Positions 27,240 through 36,681 of a DNA stretch of 64,000 nt are shown piece by piece. Numbering within the stretch: position 1 is the stretch's first letter; each line of letters starts with the position of its first letter. The stretch is from Rhodospirillum sp. GTDB taxonomy: Bacteria; Pseudomonadota; Alphaproteobacteria; Dongiales; Dongiaceae. Made by a program: the position numbers and the translations under genes. The DNA is taken from contig PNKY01000004.1 of NCBI GenBank assembly GCA_013822765.1, positions 310,001 through 374,000 on the forward strand, given 5' to 3'. The notes under the pieces are model-generated. The model was not told the DNA's origin and did not search any database. It saw nothing but the letters and a program-made list of their open reading frames with translations.

Positions 27240-28262
27240 ATGGCTTCCATCGGCGATGTGGCAAAGCGCGCCGGCGTCTCGCTGGGCACCGCTTCCCGTG
27301 CGATCAACGGCAATCCGGCGGTCTCTCCGCAACTGCGTGAGCGCGTGCTGGCGGCCGCGGCGGAGCTCGACTACCGTCCGAATGCGCTCGCCCGCGCGCT
27401 GCGCAGCAGCCGCACGCATTCGCTGGGCCTGATCGTGCCGGACGTGACAAACCCGTTCTTCGGCGAGCTTGCCAAGCAGATCGAGCAGGTGGCGGCCGGC
27501 ATGGGCCACACCGTGATGCTGGCCAATTCCAATGACGATCCGAAGGCCGAGGCGGAATACATCAAGGTGCTGGTCGGCCGCCAGGTCGACGGGCTGCTGA
27601 TCGTGCCGAGCGAAGAGACTCGCCAACTGCCGCACGAGCCCAAGGTGCCGATGGTGGTGGTCGACCGCCCGATCCGCGGCTATCCGCTGGTGGCGAGCGA
27701 TCATCGCGGCGGCGCCATCGCCGCCGTACAGCACCTGGTGTCGCTGGGCCATCGCCGGATTGGTTGCATCGCCGGCCCGAGGCACCTCAGCGTGGCGCGG
27801 GAGCGCTACGAAGGCTATCGCTCGGTGGCGGCGCCGCTCTATCGCGAGCTCGGCATCGATTTCGCCGGCGACACCATCATCACGCGCTTCGACTACGATT
27901 GCGGGTATGAGGCTGCTGTCAGGCTGCTGGAGCGGCCGGACCGACCGACCGCGATCTTCGCCAGTTCCGACCAGCAGGCGATCGGCGCAATGCGCGCTGC
28001 CGCCGACATGGATTTGAAGGTGCCCGACGACGTGTCGATCATCGGCTTCGACGCCATCAGCCTCGCCAAGCTGGTAACGCCGCGCCTCACCACCGTGGCG
28101 CAGCCGATCGCGGCCATCGCCGACATCGCGGTGCGCACGGTGCTGCGGCTGCGCCAGGAGGATGCGAAGATGGAGCGGCATCGCCTGCCGACGCTGCTGC
28201 AGCCCGCCAACTCGACCGGGCCAGCCGCCAGCAACGTGGTCGCGCTCAAGAAAGAAGTCTAG
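27240..28262 (+). CDS. LacI-family transcriptional regulator
   Basis: A 340-residue repressor. N-terminal helix-turn-helix (2-22) ASIGDVAKRAGVSLGTASRAINGN with hinge helix NALARALRSSRTHSLG, then a periplasmic-binding-protein-like effector domain with DVTNPFFGEL and the C-terminal FDAISLAKLVTPRLTTVAQP. No sugar genes adjoin it: GST is divergent and a receiver gene is convergent (stops share CTAG). Its target is therefore probably elsewhere. Confidence 0.88.
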   Translation: MASIGDVAKRAGVSLGTASRAINGNPAVSPQLRERVLAAAAELDYRPNALARALRSSRTHSLGLIVPDVTNPFFGELAKQIEQVAAGMGHTVMLANSNDDPKAEAEYIKVLVGRQVDGLLIVPSEETRQLPHEPKVPMVVVDRPIRGYPLVASDHRGGAIAAVQHLVSLGHRRIGCIAGPRHLSVARERYEGYRSVAAPLYRELGIDFAGDTIITRFDYDCGYEAAVRLLERPDRPTAIFASSDQQAIGAMRAAADMDLKVPDDVSIIGFDAISLAKLVTPRLTTVAQPIAAIADIAVRTVLRLRQEDAKMERHRLPTLLQPANSTGPAASNVVALKKEV

Positions 28263-28666
28263 GACTTACGCTCCGGCAGTCGGCGCGGCGGATTCGCCAT
28301 CACGCTGCCGATCAGCTCGAGCAAGCGCTCGCTGCGCACCGGCTTCTCCAACACGCGATCGGCGCCCAGCGCTTCCGCCATGTGCAGGAAGTCGGCCTTG
28401 TCGATCTGCCCGCCGCCCGACATCGCAATGACGCGCAGGCCGGGATGATCGGTGCGGATCCGGCGGATCGCTTCGATGCCATCCAACTCCGGCATGATGA
28501 TGTCGGTCAGGACCAGATCGTAGCTATCGTTGGAAAGCAGCTCCAGGCCCTTGCGTCCGCTGGTAGCCGTGGTGACCTGATATCCGGCGCGCGTGAGGAT
28601 GAGGGAGAGGGTTCGGCTAACAGCCGCGTCGTCGTCGATAATAAGAATGCTGGCACTGGCTGCCAT
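28259..28666 (-). CDS. Orphan CheY-like response regulator
   Basis: A 135-residue single receiver domain. Phosphorylation site Asp55 (TDIIMPE), acidic pocket Asp11-13, Ser83 in AMSGGG, Lys108 in EKP. No output domain and no kinase nearby; a chemoreceptor gene lies upstream on the same strand about 160 bases away. The sequence, especially IAMSGGG and ADFLHMAEALGADRVLEKP, is close to the receiver at 40.3 kb. The gap upstream (28667-28825) is AT-rich and may carry its promoter. Confidence 0.88.
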   Translation of the reverse strand: MAASASILIIDDDAAVSRTLSLILTRAGYQVTTATSGRKGLELLSNDSYDLVLTDIIMPELDGIEAIRRIRTDHPGLRVIAMSGGGQIDKADFLHMAEALGADRVLEKPVRSERLLELIGSVMANPPRRLPERKS

Positions 28667-28825
28667 TCCATGGACCTCAAAGAAACAAACCGATTAATAG
28701 CGGTAATGTTCCCATGAGCCTCATTCAAATTCTAGCATAAAACGCGGCGCTGAATCACAATTCGTAATGCAGAGCCGCGCTCTATTGATACGCGCCGCTG
28801 TTGCGTTTGGATGCAAGCGTCTTGG

Positions 28826-30514
28826 CTAGGCCGCGGCGGAACGCACGGTGCGGATGAGTACGTCGCGGAGCTGGTCGACGCCGCTCGCCACGTCGCCCGA
28901 CAGCTTGCGCACTTCGTTGGCGCGGTCGCCGGTCTGCACCGCTTCGTCGGAGACGCGCGCGATCCGGCTGGCGACTTCCTGCGCGGCCTGCGAGGTCTGC
29001 GTGACGTTGCGCGTGATCTCCGCGGTGGTGGCGCTTTGCTCCTCGATCGCGGAGGCGATCGCCGAGGACACGCCCTCGACCTCGCGGATCGAGCTGGTGA
29101 TGGTGCGCACCGCGGTCACGGCTTGGTCGGTGGCGTTCTGTATTTCCGCGATCTGCTGCGTGATGTCTTCGGTCGCGCGCGCGGTCTGGTTGGCGAGCGA
29201 CTTCACCTCGTTGGCGACGACGGCGAAGCCCTTGCCGGCGTCGCCGGCGCGCGCCGCCTCGATCGTGGCGTTGAGCGCCAGCAGATTGGTCTGGTTGGCG
29301 ATATCGCTGATGAGCTGCGTGACGGCATTGATCTTGCGTACCGCGTCGGACAACGCGGAGATGGTGCCTTCGGCTTCGCTCGAGGACTTCACCGCATCCA
29401 GCGTCACCTTGCGCGCCGCGTTCACCTGCGAGGAAATCTCGCGGATCGAGGCGGTCAGCTGCTCGGACGCGGACGCGACGGTCTGCGCATTCGCCAGGGC
29501 TTGTGTCGATGCGGCGGCCACGGTCTGGCTGTTCTCGCTGACCGCATTGGCCGACTTCGCCATATGGCTGGCGTCGCCCGACATGCGCTCGGTCAGGTGC
29601 GAGACGGCCTCGACCGCCTTGCGGGTTTCGCGTTCCACAGTGTCGGCCATCGCATGCAGCGCGGCCTGCTTCTCGGCCTCAGATGCGCGGCGGGTCGCCT
29701 CCTGCTGCTGGCGCAGCTGCTCGGCCTCGATGCCCTGGCGGCGGAAGACGTCGACGGCTTCGGCCATCGAACCGATCTCGTCCTTGCGTCCGGCCGACGG
29801 AATGGCGATGTCCATCTGGCCGGCGGCCAGCTGCTTCATCACGTCGGTCATGCGCGTCAGGGGTCGCACCACACCGTAGCCCAGGGCGAGCACGCCGCCG
29901 AGCACGGTCACGAACACCACCACGGCCACCGACCATATGATGAGGGTGAAGGAATTCTCGGTCTCGGCCGCCGCGATTTCGGTCGCGGCATTCATCTCGG
30001 TCGCGCGCGCCACCATCTTGTCGACCACGGCGCGATGGCCGGCATAGGCGTCGGCGATGTCGGCGTAAGCCTTGCGCGCCGTCTCCATGTCGCCCTTCTC
30101 GATCGCGGGAAGGAACACGTTTTCGATCGCGTTCCAGAAGCGCGTGACGTGGGTATAGGATTCCTCGACGATCCACTGCTTGTTGACCGGGTCGAAATCC
30201 TCCAGCTCCTTCCAGAAGACGTGGCGGATGTCGTATTCCTTGTGGAGCTGCGTCAGCCGCGCGCGGCGATGCTCCAGGCTCGTGGGGTCGTTCAGCAGCA
30301 GCGTCGATTCCAGGTAGGATTCGATCACATATTCCGGCGGCGGCAGGATGTCGGCGATCAGGTCCTTGCCCAGCACGATCTGGCGATAGATCGGACCGTT
30401 GACCTTGAGCTGGCCCAGCGCGCTGACGCCGGTCCAAAGGATGGCGATGCACCCCAGGGTGACGATCAAGCCGAAGAGACTGACCGCTCTACCAATGCTC
30501 AAACGCAGCTTCAT
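28826..30514 (-). CDS. Methyl-accepting chemotaxis protein
   Basis: A 562-residue inner-membrane chemoreceptor. Helix 1 about 10-30, periplasmic helical sensor about 31-188 with [19 protein letters not shown], helix 2 about 189-215, HAMP about 215-270, and the signalling hairpin with [45 protein letters not shown]. There is no C-terminal CheR-docking pentapeptide (ends RTVRSAAA). ATG 30514 begins the first helix; upstream frame is not protein-like. No che operon is in the window. Confidence 0.92.
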   Translation of the reverse strand: MKLRLSIGRAVSLFGLIVTLGCIAILWTGVSALGQLKVNGPIYRQIVLGKDLIADILPPPEYVIESYLESTLLLNDPTSLEHRRARLTQLHKEYDIRHVFWKELEDFDPVNKQWIVEESYTHVTRFWNAIENVFLPAIEKGDMETARKAYADIADAYAGHRAVVDKMVARATEMNAATEIAAAETENSFTLIIWSVAVVVFVTVLGGVLALGYGVVRPLTRMTDVMKQLAAGQMDIAIPSAGRKDEIGSMAEAVDVFRRQGIEAEQLRQQQEATRRASEAEKQAALHAMADTVERETRKAVEAVSHLTERMSGDASHMAKSANAVSENSQTVAAASTQALANAQTVASASEQLTASIREISSQVNAARKVTLDAVKSSSEAEGTISALSDAVRKINAVTQLISDIANQTNLLALNATIEAARAGDAGKGFAVVANEVKSLANQTARATEDITQQIAEIQNATDQAVTAVRTITSSIREVEGVSSAIASAIEEQSATTAEITRNVTQTSQAAQEVASRIARVSDEAVQTGDRANEVRKLSGDVASGVDQLRDVLIRTVRSAAA

Positions 30515-30666
30515 CGTGGCATGTCCCGCGCAAATAGGAATAGCTCGCATTCTGCGCAATGGTGGTTAACGTTCTGTCACTGAATGCGCATTCAAACATG
30601 TTTTGTCAGCCATTTTTGCTCATAAGTGCTGATGAATCAGTCTGATGGATCATCCCTCATTTTATT

Positions 30667-30676
30667 GGATCGTTCC
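30667..30676. promoter_or_regulatory. Distal LacI-type operator candidate
   Basis: GGATCGTTCC differs by one base from the ideal palindrome GGAACGTTCC. It is about 167 bases upstream of the promoter-overlapping site, a distance compatible with DNA looping by a tetrameric LacI protein. Confidence 0.45.
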
Positions 30677-30809
30677 ATTCGAATGTATGATTAAATCCCA
30701 GGCAGCCGCGCGGACGGAGTCGGGCTGAACCCGGTGTTTCCTCTCACTTTCCTAATAGTGACAGGCTATTACTGCCGGGAAAGAGAGCCGGGAGATCGCA
30801 AATTGTCGG

Positions 30810-30838
30810 TTGACAGGTCCAACATCGCTTCCTAGAAC
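30810..30838 (+). promoter_or_regulatory. Sigma-70-type promoter of LacI gene
   Basis: A perfect -35 TTGACA (30810-30815), a 17-base spacer and -10 TAGAAC (30833-30838). The coding start is 37 bases downstream of the -10, with AGGGAGG at 30863-30869. Confidence 0.7.
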
Positions 30839-30843
30839 GTTCC
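30834..30843. promoter_or_regulatory. LacI-type operator overlapping -10
   Basis: AGAACGTTCC contains the perfect palindrome GAACGTTC (30835-30842) with the central CG typical of LacI-family operators. It overlaps the -10 and start region of the promoter, the classical place for autorepression. Confidence 0.65.
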
Positions 30844-30874
30844 AAAAAAACAATCTATTCCTAGGGAGGATGTA

Positions 30875-31924
30875 ATGCCAGCGGATGACCCGAGGGACCG
30901 GGTGACCATTGTCGAGATCGCCGCCGCAGCCGGCGTCTCCAAATCGACCGTGTCATTGGTGTTGAAGGGCAGCGAAAGCGTCCGCCCGTCGACCCGCGAC
31001 CGGGTGAATGCCGCCATTCACGACCTCGGCTACGTCTATAACCGCGGAGCCGCCAATCTCCGTCGTGCGCATTCCAACATGGTCGGCATGATCATCCACA
31101 ACCTCATCAACCCGTTCTGCGCCGAGCTGGCGGTCGGCATCGAGCGCAGCTTCCAGGCCGCCGGCTATGTCCCTTTCATCGCCAACACCGCCGAAAGTCC
31201 GGTTCGCCAGGCCGAAGTCATCAAGCTGATGCGCGAGCAGGGGGTGGCGGGGCTGATCATCTCGGCCGCCCGCGGTACCCCGGACGACGCGTTCGACGGC
31301 CTGGTCGCCGCCGGCGTGCCGGTCGTCCTCGCCATGCGCCGCCTCAAGGGCCGCCGCATCCCCATGGTGGGGCCCGACAATCGCCTGGGCACGCGCCTGG
31401 CGGTGGAGCGCCTAGTCGAGCTGGGGCACCGGCGGATCGCCTTCTTGGGCGGCTATGCCGATTCCGTGGTCCGCGCCGAGCGGCTGGAAGGGTTCCGCGC
31501 CGCCTTGGCCGATGCCGGCCTCGATCCTGCCGCCGTAACGGCCGCGGGCGCGCCCACCCGCGACGGCGGGGCGCAGGCGCTGGAGACCGCCCTGGCGCAG
31601 CGCCAGCCGCCGACCGCAGCAGTCTGCTTCAACGACCTCGTGGCCTTCGGGGTTTGCCTCGGCCTGCGCCGCCGGGGCGTCGAGCCCGGGCGCGGCTTCG
31701 CCGTCATCGGCTTCGACGACGTCCAGGAAGCGGTCCATGCCGACCCGCCGCTGACCACCATCGCGGTCGACGTGATGGGCCTCGGCGAGCGGGCCGCCCA
31801 GAGCGTCCTGCGCATGATCGAGACCGGCCGCAATACGACCGAGGATCACATCGGCGCCGTTCATCTCGCGGTGCGGGAAAGCTGCGGCTCGCCGCTCCCG
31901 GAACTGACGGAGCGGCGGGCATGA
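30875..31924 (+). CDS. LacI-family repressor of sugar ABC operon
   Basis: A 349-residue LacI-family protein. Helix-turn-helix TIVEIAAAAGVSKSTVSLVLKGSESVRPSTRDRV (about 11-44), hinge NRGAANLRRAHSNMVG, effector domain with HNLINPFCAELAVG and FDDVQEAVHADPPLTTIAVD. It precedes, on the same strand, a complete sugar ABC operon with D-lyxose isomerase and a PfkB kinase, and is the probable repressor of that set. Promoter and overlapping operator are unusually clear. Effector is unknown; mannose, lyxose or glucose would suit the neighbours. Confidence 0.9.
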   Translation: MPADDPRDRVTIVEIAAAAGVSKSTVSLVLKGSESVRPSTRDRVNAAIHDLGYVYNRGAANLRRAHSNMVGMIIHNLINPFCAELAVGIERSFQAAGYVPFIANTAESPVRQAEVIKLMREQGVAGLIISAARGTPDDAFDGLVAAGVPVVLAMRRLKGRRIPMVGPDNRLGTRLAVERLVELGHRRIAFLGGYADSVVRAERLEGFRAALADAGLDPAAVTAAGAPTRDGGAQALETALAQRQPPTAAVCFNDLVAFGVCLGLRRRGVEPGRGFAVIGFDDVQEAVHADPPLTTIAVDVMGLGERAAQSVLRMIETGRNTTEDHIGAVHLAVRESCGSPLPELTERRA

Positions 31925-32124
31925 CGGGGCAGTATCGTGCGATCGCGCTCCGAAACTCATGCCGCGAGATCGCGGAAATCTTTGCAGAGCCGCCCGGTGG
32001 CGGCTACCGTCGTGATCGATCCTGGGACGGGAGTCGGCCTAGCGCCGACGGGGATGACGTGCAAGCCAGGATTCAACCGCGTTGGCTGAGGTCGCTTCGG
32101 CCGCTGGCCCATGCGCGGGAAACC

Positions 32125-32145
32125 GGATGGATCGTTCGACCATCC
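32125..32145. promoter_or_regulatory. Inverted repeat upstream of sugar ABC operon
   Basis: GGATGG (32125-32130) and CCATCC (32140-32145) flank a 9-base centre holding ATCGTTCGA. Bases 32129-32138, GGATCGTTCG, resemble the two operator candidates near the LacI gene. It is about 28 bases before the binding-protein start, a repressor position. Confidence 0.5.
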
Positions 32146-32172
32146 AATATCGGACTGATGTGGGAGGACTAG

Positions 32173-33561
32173 ATGAAGTCAAAGACAATTATTGGACTGC
32201 TGGTGGCCATCGTGGTGGTGGTCGCGGCAGTCATTTGGTATCAGGGCCGCGCGCCCGAGCAGGCGGCGGCTCCAGAGGCCGCCGCGCCTGCCACAACCGA
32301 ACAACCGGCCGCGACGGACCAAGCCGCGACCCAGCCGGCCGCGACCGAGCAGGCCGCTGCAACCCCTGGCGCGCCGCAATCGGTTGAAGTCCTGCACTGG
32401 TGGACCTCGGGTGGCGAAGCATCGGCACTCAACGTGCTGAAGCAGGATCTGGAGAAGGCTGGCGTGGGCTGGCAGGACATGCCGGTCGCGGGCGGCGGTG
32501 GCGAGCAGGCGATGACGGCGCTCCGCGCGCGCGTCACCGCGGGCAATCCGCCGACCGCCGTGCAGATGCTGGGCTTCGACATCACCGACTGGGGGAAGCA
32601 GGGCGTTGTGGCGGACCTCAACGAGCTCGCCGGCAAGGAAGGCTGGGACGCCGTAGTTCCACCCGCCTTGCAGGCGTTCTCCAAATACGACGGCAAGTGG
32701 ATCGCGGCGCCGGTCAACGTACACTCGACCAACTGGGTCTGGGCCAACAAGAAGATCTTCGATGAGCTCGGCATCGCTCAGCCCACCAACTGGGATGAGC
32801 TGATCGCGGCGCTCGACAAGATCAAAGGCGCCGGCTACACGGCGGTCGCCCATGGCGGCCAGCCCTGGCAGGACGCCACCATCTTCGACGCGGTCGTGAT
32901 GGCGACCGGCGGTCCGGAGTTCTACAAGAAGGCCTTCATCGACCTGGATCCGGCGGCGCTCGGCTCCGACACCATGGTGCAGGCGTTCGATCGCATGACC
33001 AAGCTGCGCTCCTATGTCGACGACAACTTCTCGGGTCGCGACTGGAACCTGGCCTCGGCCATGGTGATCGAGGGCAAGGCTGGCGTGCAGTTCATGGGCG
33101 ACTGGGCCAAGGGTGAGTTCCTGAATGCCGGCAAGGTCCCGGGCACAGACTTCCTGTGCTTTCGCTTCCCCGGCACCCAGGGCGACGTGACCTTCAACTC
33201 CGACCAGTTCGTGATGTTCAAGGTCGGCGACGACCGCAAGGCGGCACAGGAGAAGTTGGCGGCCGCAATCATGTCGCCCTCGTTCCAGGTGGCCTTCAAC
33301 AAGGTGAAGGGCTCGGTTCCGGCCCGCACCGACGTCGACGGCAAGGACCTCGATGCCTGCGGCCAGCAGGGCATGAAGGACCTGGCCGAGGCCAGCAAGA
33401 ATGGCACCCTGTTCGGCTCCATGGCCCACGGCCATGCCGCCCCGGCAGCGGTGAAGAACGCGACCTACGACGTCATCACGGCCGAGTTCAACGGCGAGAT
33501 GGATGCCAAGACCGCTACGGCGGAACTGGCGAAGGCCGTCGAAGGCGCGAAGGCGAAGTAA
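32173..33561 (+). CDS. Sugar-binding protein with uncleaved-looking anchor and A/P/T/Q linker
   Basis: A 462-residue family 1 solute-binding protein of the glucose/mannose (GtsA-like) type: [45 protein letters not shown] and [25 protein letters not shown] blocks. Odd N-terminus: helix at about 5-22 without an AxA cut site, then a 44-residue linker (26-69) made of Ala, Pro, Thr, Gln and Glu with near-repeats of PAATEQAA. It may remain anchored in the inner membrane. GGAGG precedes ATG 32173. First gene of a four-gene ABC operon. Confidence 0.9.
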   Translation: MKSKTIIGLLVAIVVVVAAVIWYQGRAPEQAAAPEAAAPATTEQPAATDQAATQPAATEQAAATPGAPQSVEVLHWWTSGGEASALNVLKQDLEKAGVGWQDMPVAGGGGEQAMTALRARVTAGNPPTAVQMLGFDITDWGKQGVVADLNELAGKEGWDAVVPPALQAFSKYDGKWIAAPVNVHSTNWVWANKKIFDELGIAQPTNWDELIAALDKIKGAGYTAVAHGGQPWQDATIFDAVVMATGGPEFYKKAFIDLDPAALGSDTMVQAFDRMTKLRSYVDDNFSGRDWNLASAMVIEGKAGVQFMGDWAKGEFLNAGKVPGTDFLCFRFPGTQGDVTFNSDQFVMFKVGDDRKAAQEKLAAAIMSPSFQVAFNKVKGSVPARTDVDGKDLDACGQQGMKDLAEASKNGTLFGSMAHGHAAPAAVKNATYDVITAEFNGEMDAKTATAELAKAVEGAKAK

Positions 33562-33580
33562 GAACCGGCTGATCTGAGCG

Positions 33581-33612
33581 GGTGGAGCCGGGGCAACCTG
33601 GCTCCACCGTTT
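33581..33612 (+). terminator. Stem-loop after sugar-binding-protein gene
   Basis: A perfect 9-bp stem (GGTGGAGCC at 33581-33589 with its complement at 33600-33608) and a 10-base loop, followed by GTTTC. It lies between the binding-protein and permease genes and is likely a partial terminator or message stabiliser. Confidence 0.6.
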
Positions 33613-33653
33613 CAGGCCAAAGCCGGCGTTCCAGGAGAGGTTTGGAGGACGGG

Positions 33654-34589
33654 ATGAGTGTGTCCCAGGGCGTGCCGGTCGCAGCCGACCGCGCGCCGAT
33701 CGGACGGATTTCGCACACGACAGAATGGCTGCAGCGCGCTCTGCCGAAGATCGTGCTGGCGCCGAGCTTCGCGGTCGTCCTGGTCGTGGTCTACGGCTTC
33801 ATCGCCTTCACCGGCGTGCTCTCCTTCACCGATTCCAAGATCCTGCCGTCCTTCAACTGGGTCGGCTGGGAGAACTATGCAAAGCTGTGGGGCTTCCGCA
33901 ACTGGATCACGGCGCTGCAAAACCTCGCGATCTTCGGCTCGCTCTACATCGTGCTGTGCTCGGCGATCGGCCTGTTCCTGGCGATCCTGATCGACCAGAA
34001 GATCCGGATCGAAGGAGCGCTGCGCCCGATCTACCTCTACCCGATGGCGCTGTCCTTCATCGTGACCGGCACGGCGTGGAAGTGGTTCCTCGATCCCGGC
34101 ATCGGACTTGAGCACACCATGCACCTGTGGGGCTGGGAGAGCTTCAGCTTCACCTGGATCAAGGACGGCAAGATGGCGATCTATTGCATCGTCATCGCCG
34201 CGATCTGGCAGTCCTCCGGCTTCGTGATGGCGATGTTCCTCGCCGGGCTGCGCGGAGTCGACAACGAGATCGTCAAGGCGGCGCAGATCGACGGCGCCTC
34301 CAACTTCAATCTCTACCGTCGCATCATCATCCCGATCCTGCGCCCGGCGTTCCTGTCGGCGTTCGTGGTGCTGGCGCACCTCGCCATCAAGTCGTACGAC
34401 CTGGTGATCGCGCTGACCAACGGCGGACCTGGCCGCGCCACCGAGATGCCGGCAACCTTCATGTATTCCTACACCTTCACCCGCAACGAGATGGGCATCG
34501 GCGCCTCGTCGGCGGTCATCATGCTGATGATGATCGCCAGCGTCATCGTGCCCTATCTCTACAGCGAACTGCGGGGAGGCAAGCGCTGA
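33654..34589 (+). CDS. Sugar ABC permease (GtsB/MalF-type)
   Basis: A 311-residue inner-membrane permease. A 35-residue hydrophilic N-terminus precedes six helices; EAA loop is VKAAQIDGASNFNLYRRIIIPILRP. GGAGG lies 7 bases before ATG 33654; the longer open frame from 33582 is the intergenic hairpin region. The next permease starts in its stop codon (TGATG). Works with the following permease and the ATPase two genes on. Confidence 0.9.
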   Translation: MSVSQGVPVAADRAPIGRISHTTEWLQRALPKIVLAPSFAVVLVVVYGFIAFTGVLSFTDSKILPSFNWVGWENYAKLWGFRNWITALQNLAIFGSLYIVLCSAIGLFLAILIDQKIRIEGALRPIYLYPMALSFIVTGTAWKWFLDPGIGLEHTMHLWGWESFSFTWIKDGKMAIYCIVIAAIWQSSGFVMAMFLAGLRGVDNEIVKAAQIDGASNFNLYRRIIIPILRPAFLSAFVVLAHLAIKSYDLVIALTNGGPGRATEMPATFMYSYTFTRNEMGIGASSAVIMLMMIASVIVPYLYSELRGGKR

Positions 34590-35470
34590 TGGCTCATGCC
34601 AGCCCGGAAACCGCCGTCCGCACCAACGTGTTGGTGCGCGCGCTGATCTACAGCATCCTGATCCTGTTCGCGGTCTACTACCTGCTGCCGCTCTACGTGA
34701 TGCTGGTCAACTCGGTGAAGCCGCTGGACGAGATCCGGCAGGGCGACATGATGGCGCTGCCTCGGGTGTTCACCATCGAGCCCTGGCTCAGCGCCTGGTC
34801 GACGGCGCAGATCGGCGTGCAGCCGACCGGGCTCAAGCCTTATTTCATCAACTCGGTGCTGATGGTCATCCCGGCGGTGGCGATCTCGGCCATGATCGGC
34901 GCGCTCAACGGCTACGTGCTGACCAAGTGGAAGTTCCGCGGCGACGGCATCGTGTTCGGGCTGCTGCTGTTTTCGTGCTTCATCCCGTTCCAAATTGTGC
35001 TGATTCCGATGGCGCGCATTCTCGGACTGCTCGGCCTGGCCGGGTCGACGCCGGGCCTCGTCCTGGTGCACGTGGTCTACGGCATCGGCTTCAGCACCTT
35101 GTTCTTCCGCAACTACTACGATGCGTTCCCGACCGAGCTGATTCGGGCGGCGCAGATCGACGGCGCCGGGTTCTTCCGCATCTTCTGGCGCATCCTGCTG
35201 CCGAGCTCGGGCCCCATCATAGTGGTGACGGTGATCTGGCAGTTCACCAACATCTGGAACGACTTCCTGTTCGGCGCGTCGTTCTCGGACGTCGACTCGC
35301 AGCCGGTGACGATCGCGCTCAACAACCTGGTGTCGTCGTCAACCGGAGTGAAGGAATACAACGTGCATTTCGCCGGTGCGATCCTGGCGGCGCTGCCGAC
35401 GCTGATCGTCTACATCGTCTCCGGCCGCTATTTCGTGCGCGGCCTGATGGCCGGCGCCGTGAAGGGTTGA
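34589..35470 (+). CDS. Sugar ABC permease (GtsC/MalG-type)
   Basis: A 293-residue partner permease with six helices. EAA loop IRAAQIDGAGFFRIFWRILLPSSGP, C-terminus RYFVRGLMAGAVKG as in MalG. ATG 34589 overlaps the preceding TGA. Twelve bases separate it from the ATPase gene, so the complete importer is one transcript. Confidence 0.9.
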   Translation: MAHASPETAVRTNVLVRALIYSILILFAVYYLLPLYVMLVNSVKPLDEIRQGDMMALPRVFTIEPWLSAWSTAQIGVQPTGLKPYFINSVLMVIPAVAISAMIGALNGYVLTKWKFRGDGIVFGLLLFSCFIPFQIVLIPMARILGLLGLAGSTPGLVLVHVVYGIGFSTLFFRNYYDAFPTELIRAAQIDGAGFFRIFWRILLPSSGPIIVVTVIWQFTNIWNDFLFGASFSDVDSQPVTIALNNLVSSSTGVKEYNVHFAGAILAALPTLIVYIVSGRYFVRGLMAGAVKG

Positions 35471-35482
35471 TGGAGTAGAACC

Positions 35483-36595
35483 ATGGCATTCCTCGAGATC
35501 GACAACCTGCAGAAGCGCTTCGGCACGGTCGACGTGCTGAAGGGCATCAACCTCTCGATCGAGGAAGGCGGGTTCCTGGTGCTGGTCGGCCCCTCCGGCT
35601 GCGGCAAGTCGACCTTGCTCAACACCATCGCGGGGCTCGAGAGCATCACCGCCGGCGAGATTCGCATCAACGGCCGCGCAGTCAACAACCTGCATCCCTC
35701 GCAGCGCGACATCGCCATGGTGTTCCAATCCTACGCGCTCTATCCCAACATGACGGTCGGGCAGAACATCGCCTTCGGCATGGAGATGCGCGGCGTCCCG
35801 AAGCCCGAACGCGACAAGGCGGTGGCCGGCGTCGCCAAGACCCTGCAGATCAGCCATCTGCTCGACCGCAAGCCGAGCCAGCTGTCGGGCGGCCAGCGCC
35901 AGCGCGTCGCGATGGGCCGCGCCCTGGTGCGCAACCCGCAGGTCTTCCTGTTCGACGAGCCGCTCAGCAACCTCGACGCCAAGCTGCGCGTCGACATGCG
36001 CACCGAGATCAAGCGCCTGCATCAGTCGATGAAGACCACCATCGTCTACGTGACCCACGACCAGATCGAGGCGATGACCCTGGCGACGCAGATCGCCGTG
36101 CTCAAGGACGGCGTGCTGCAGCAGTTCGGCACGCCGCACGAGATCTACAACAACCCATCCAATGTCTTCGTCGCGGATTTCATGGGTTCGCCCGCCATGA
36201 ACCTGATCCCGGCGCGCATCGAGGCGAATGGCGGCGGGGTCGCGGTGGTGCTGACGCGCGACGGCTCAGCGCCGCTGCAGCTCAAGGTCGCCAACGACAG
36301 CAAGCTCAGCGCCCATGCCGGGCGCGAGGTGATCTTCGGCCTGCGCCCGGAAGCGATCACCGACATGAACGGCGCGGACCGTAACTCGGCCCAGGTGGTC
36401 AATGCGGACTGCCATGTGGAAGTGGTGGAACCGGCCGGCGCGGACACCTATGTGGTGACGCGGCTGGGTGGGCGCGAGGTGATCGGCCGCATGCGCTCCG
36501 ACATGCAGGTGGCGCCGCACAGCACGGTGCCCTTCGCCTTCAACATGGACAAGGCGGTGTATTTCGATCCGCAGAGCGAACTGCGCATCGCATAG
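35483..36595 (+). CDS. Sugar ABC transporter ATPase, UgpC/MalK type
   Basis: A 370-residue ATPase. Walker [10 protein letters not shown] at 36-44, Q-loop Gln82, signature LSGGQ at 134-138, Walker B VFLFDEP at 154-160, and the switch His in YVTHDQ. The C-terminal 130 residues form the TOBE/OB regulatory domain of the MalK group. Last gene of the ABC set. Such ATPases often serve more than one permease pair, which matters because the polyol importer at 6.5-9.8 kb has none. Confidence 0.93.
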   Translation: MAFLEIDNLQKRFGTVDVLKGINLSIEEGGFLVLVGPSGCGKSTLLNTIAGLESITAGEIRINGRAVNNLHPSQRDIAMVFQSYALYPNMTVGQNIAFGMEMRGVPKPERDKAVAGVAKTLQISHLLDRKPSQLSGGQRQRVAMGRALVRNPQVFLFDEPLSNLDAKLRVDMRTEIKRLHQSMKTTIVYVTHDQIEAMTLATQIAVLKDGVLQQFGTPHEIYNNPSNVFVADFMGSPAMNLIPARIEANGGGVAVVLTRDGSAPLQLKVANDSKLSAHAGREVIFGLRPEAITDMNGADRNSAQVVNADCHVEVVEPAGADTYVVTRLGGREVIGRMRSDMQVAPHSTVPFAFNMDKAVYFDPQSELRIA

Positions 36596-36681
36596 GTCGG
36601 CAAGTTAGCCTTTTGATTTATCGCATTCCCGAAGATAAAGGCGCACAATAGTGTCGCCGCGCGCGTGTTGAGGCGCGCGCC

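Larger units (their letters stand above)
30515..30874. other. 360-base AT-rich intergenic region
   Basis: The gap between the divergent chemoreceptor and LacI genes is clearly poorer in G+C than its surroundings. It contains no open frame I would call. It holds the LacI-gene promoter (30810-30838), the operator overlapping its -10, and a second operator-like site at 30667-30676. Confidence 0.6.

Noticed and set aside
32298..32371. Near-tandem repeats in the linker of the sugar-binding protein as a CRISPR or VNTR
   Set aside because: They are in-frame Ala/Thr/Gln codons with imperfect units; a protein linker is sufficient explanation.
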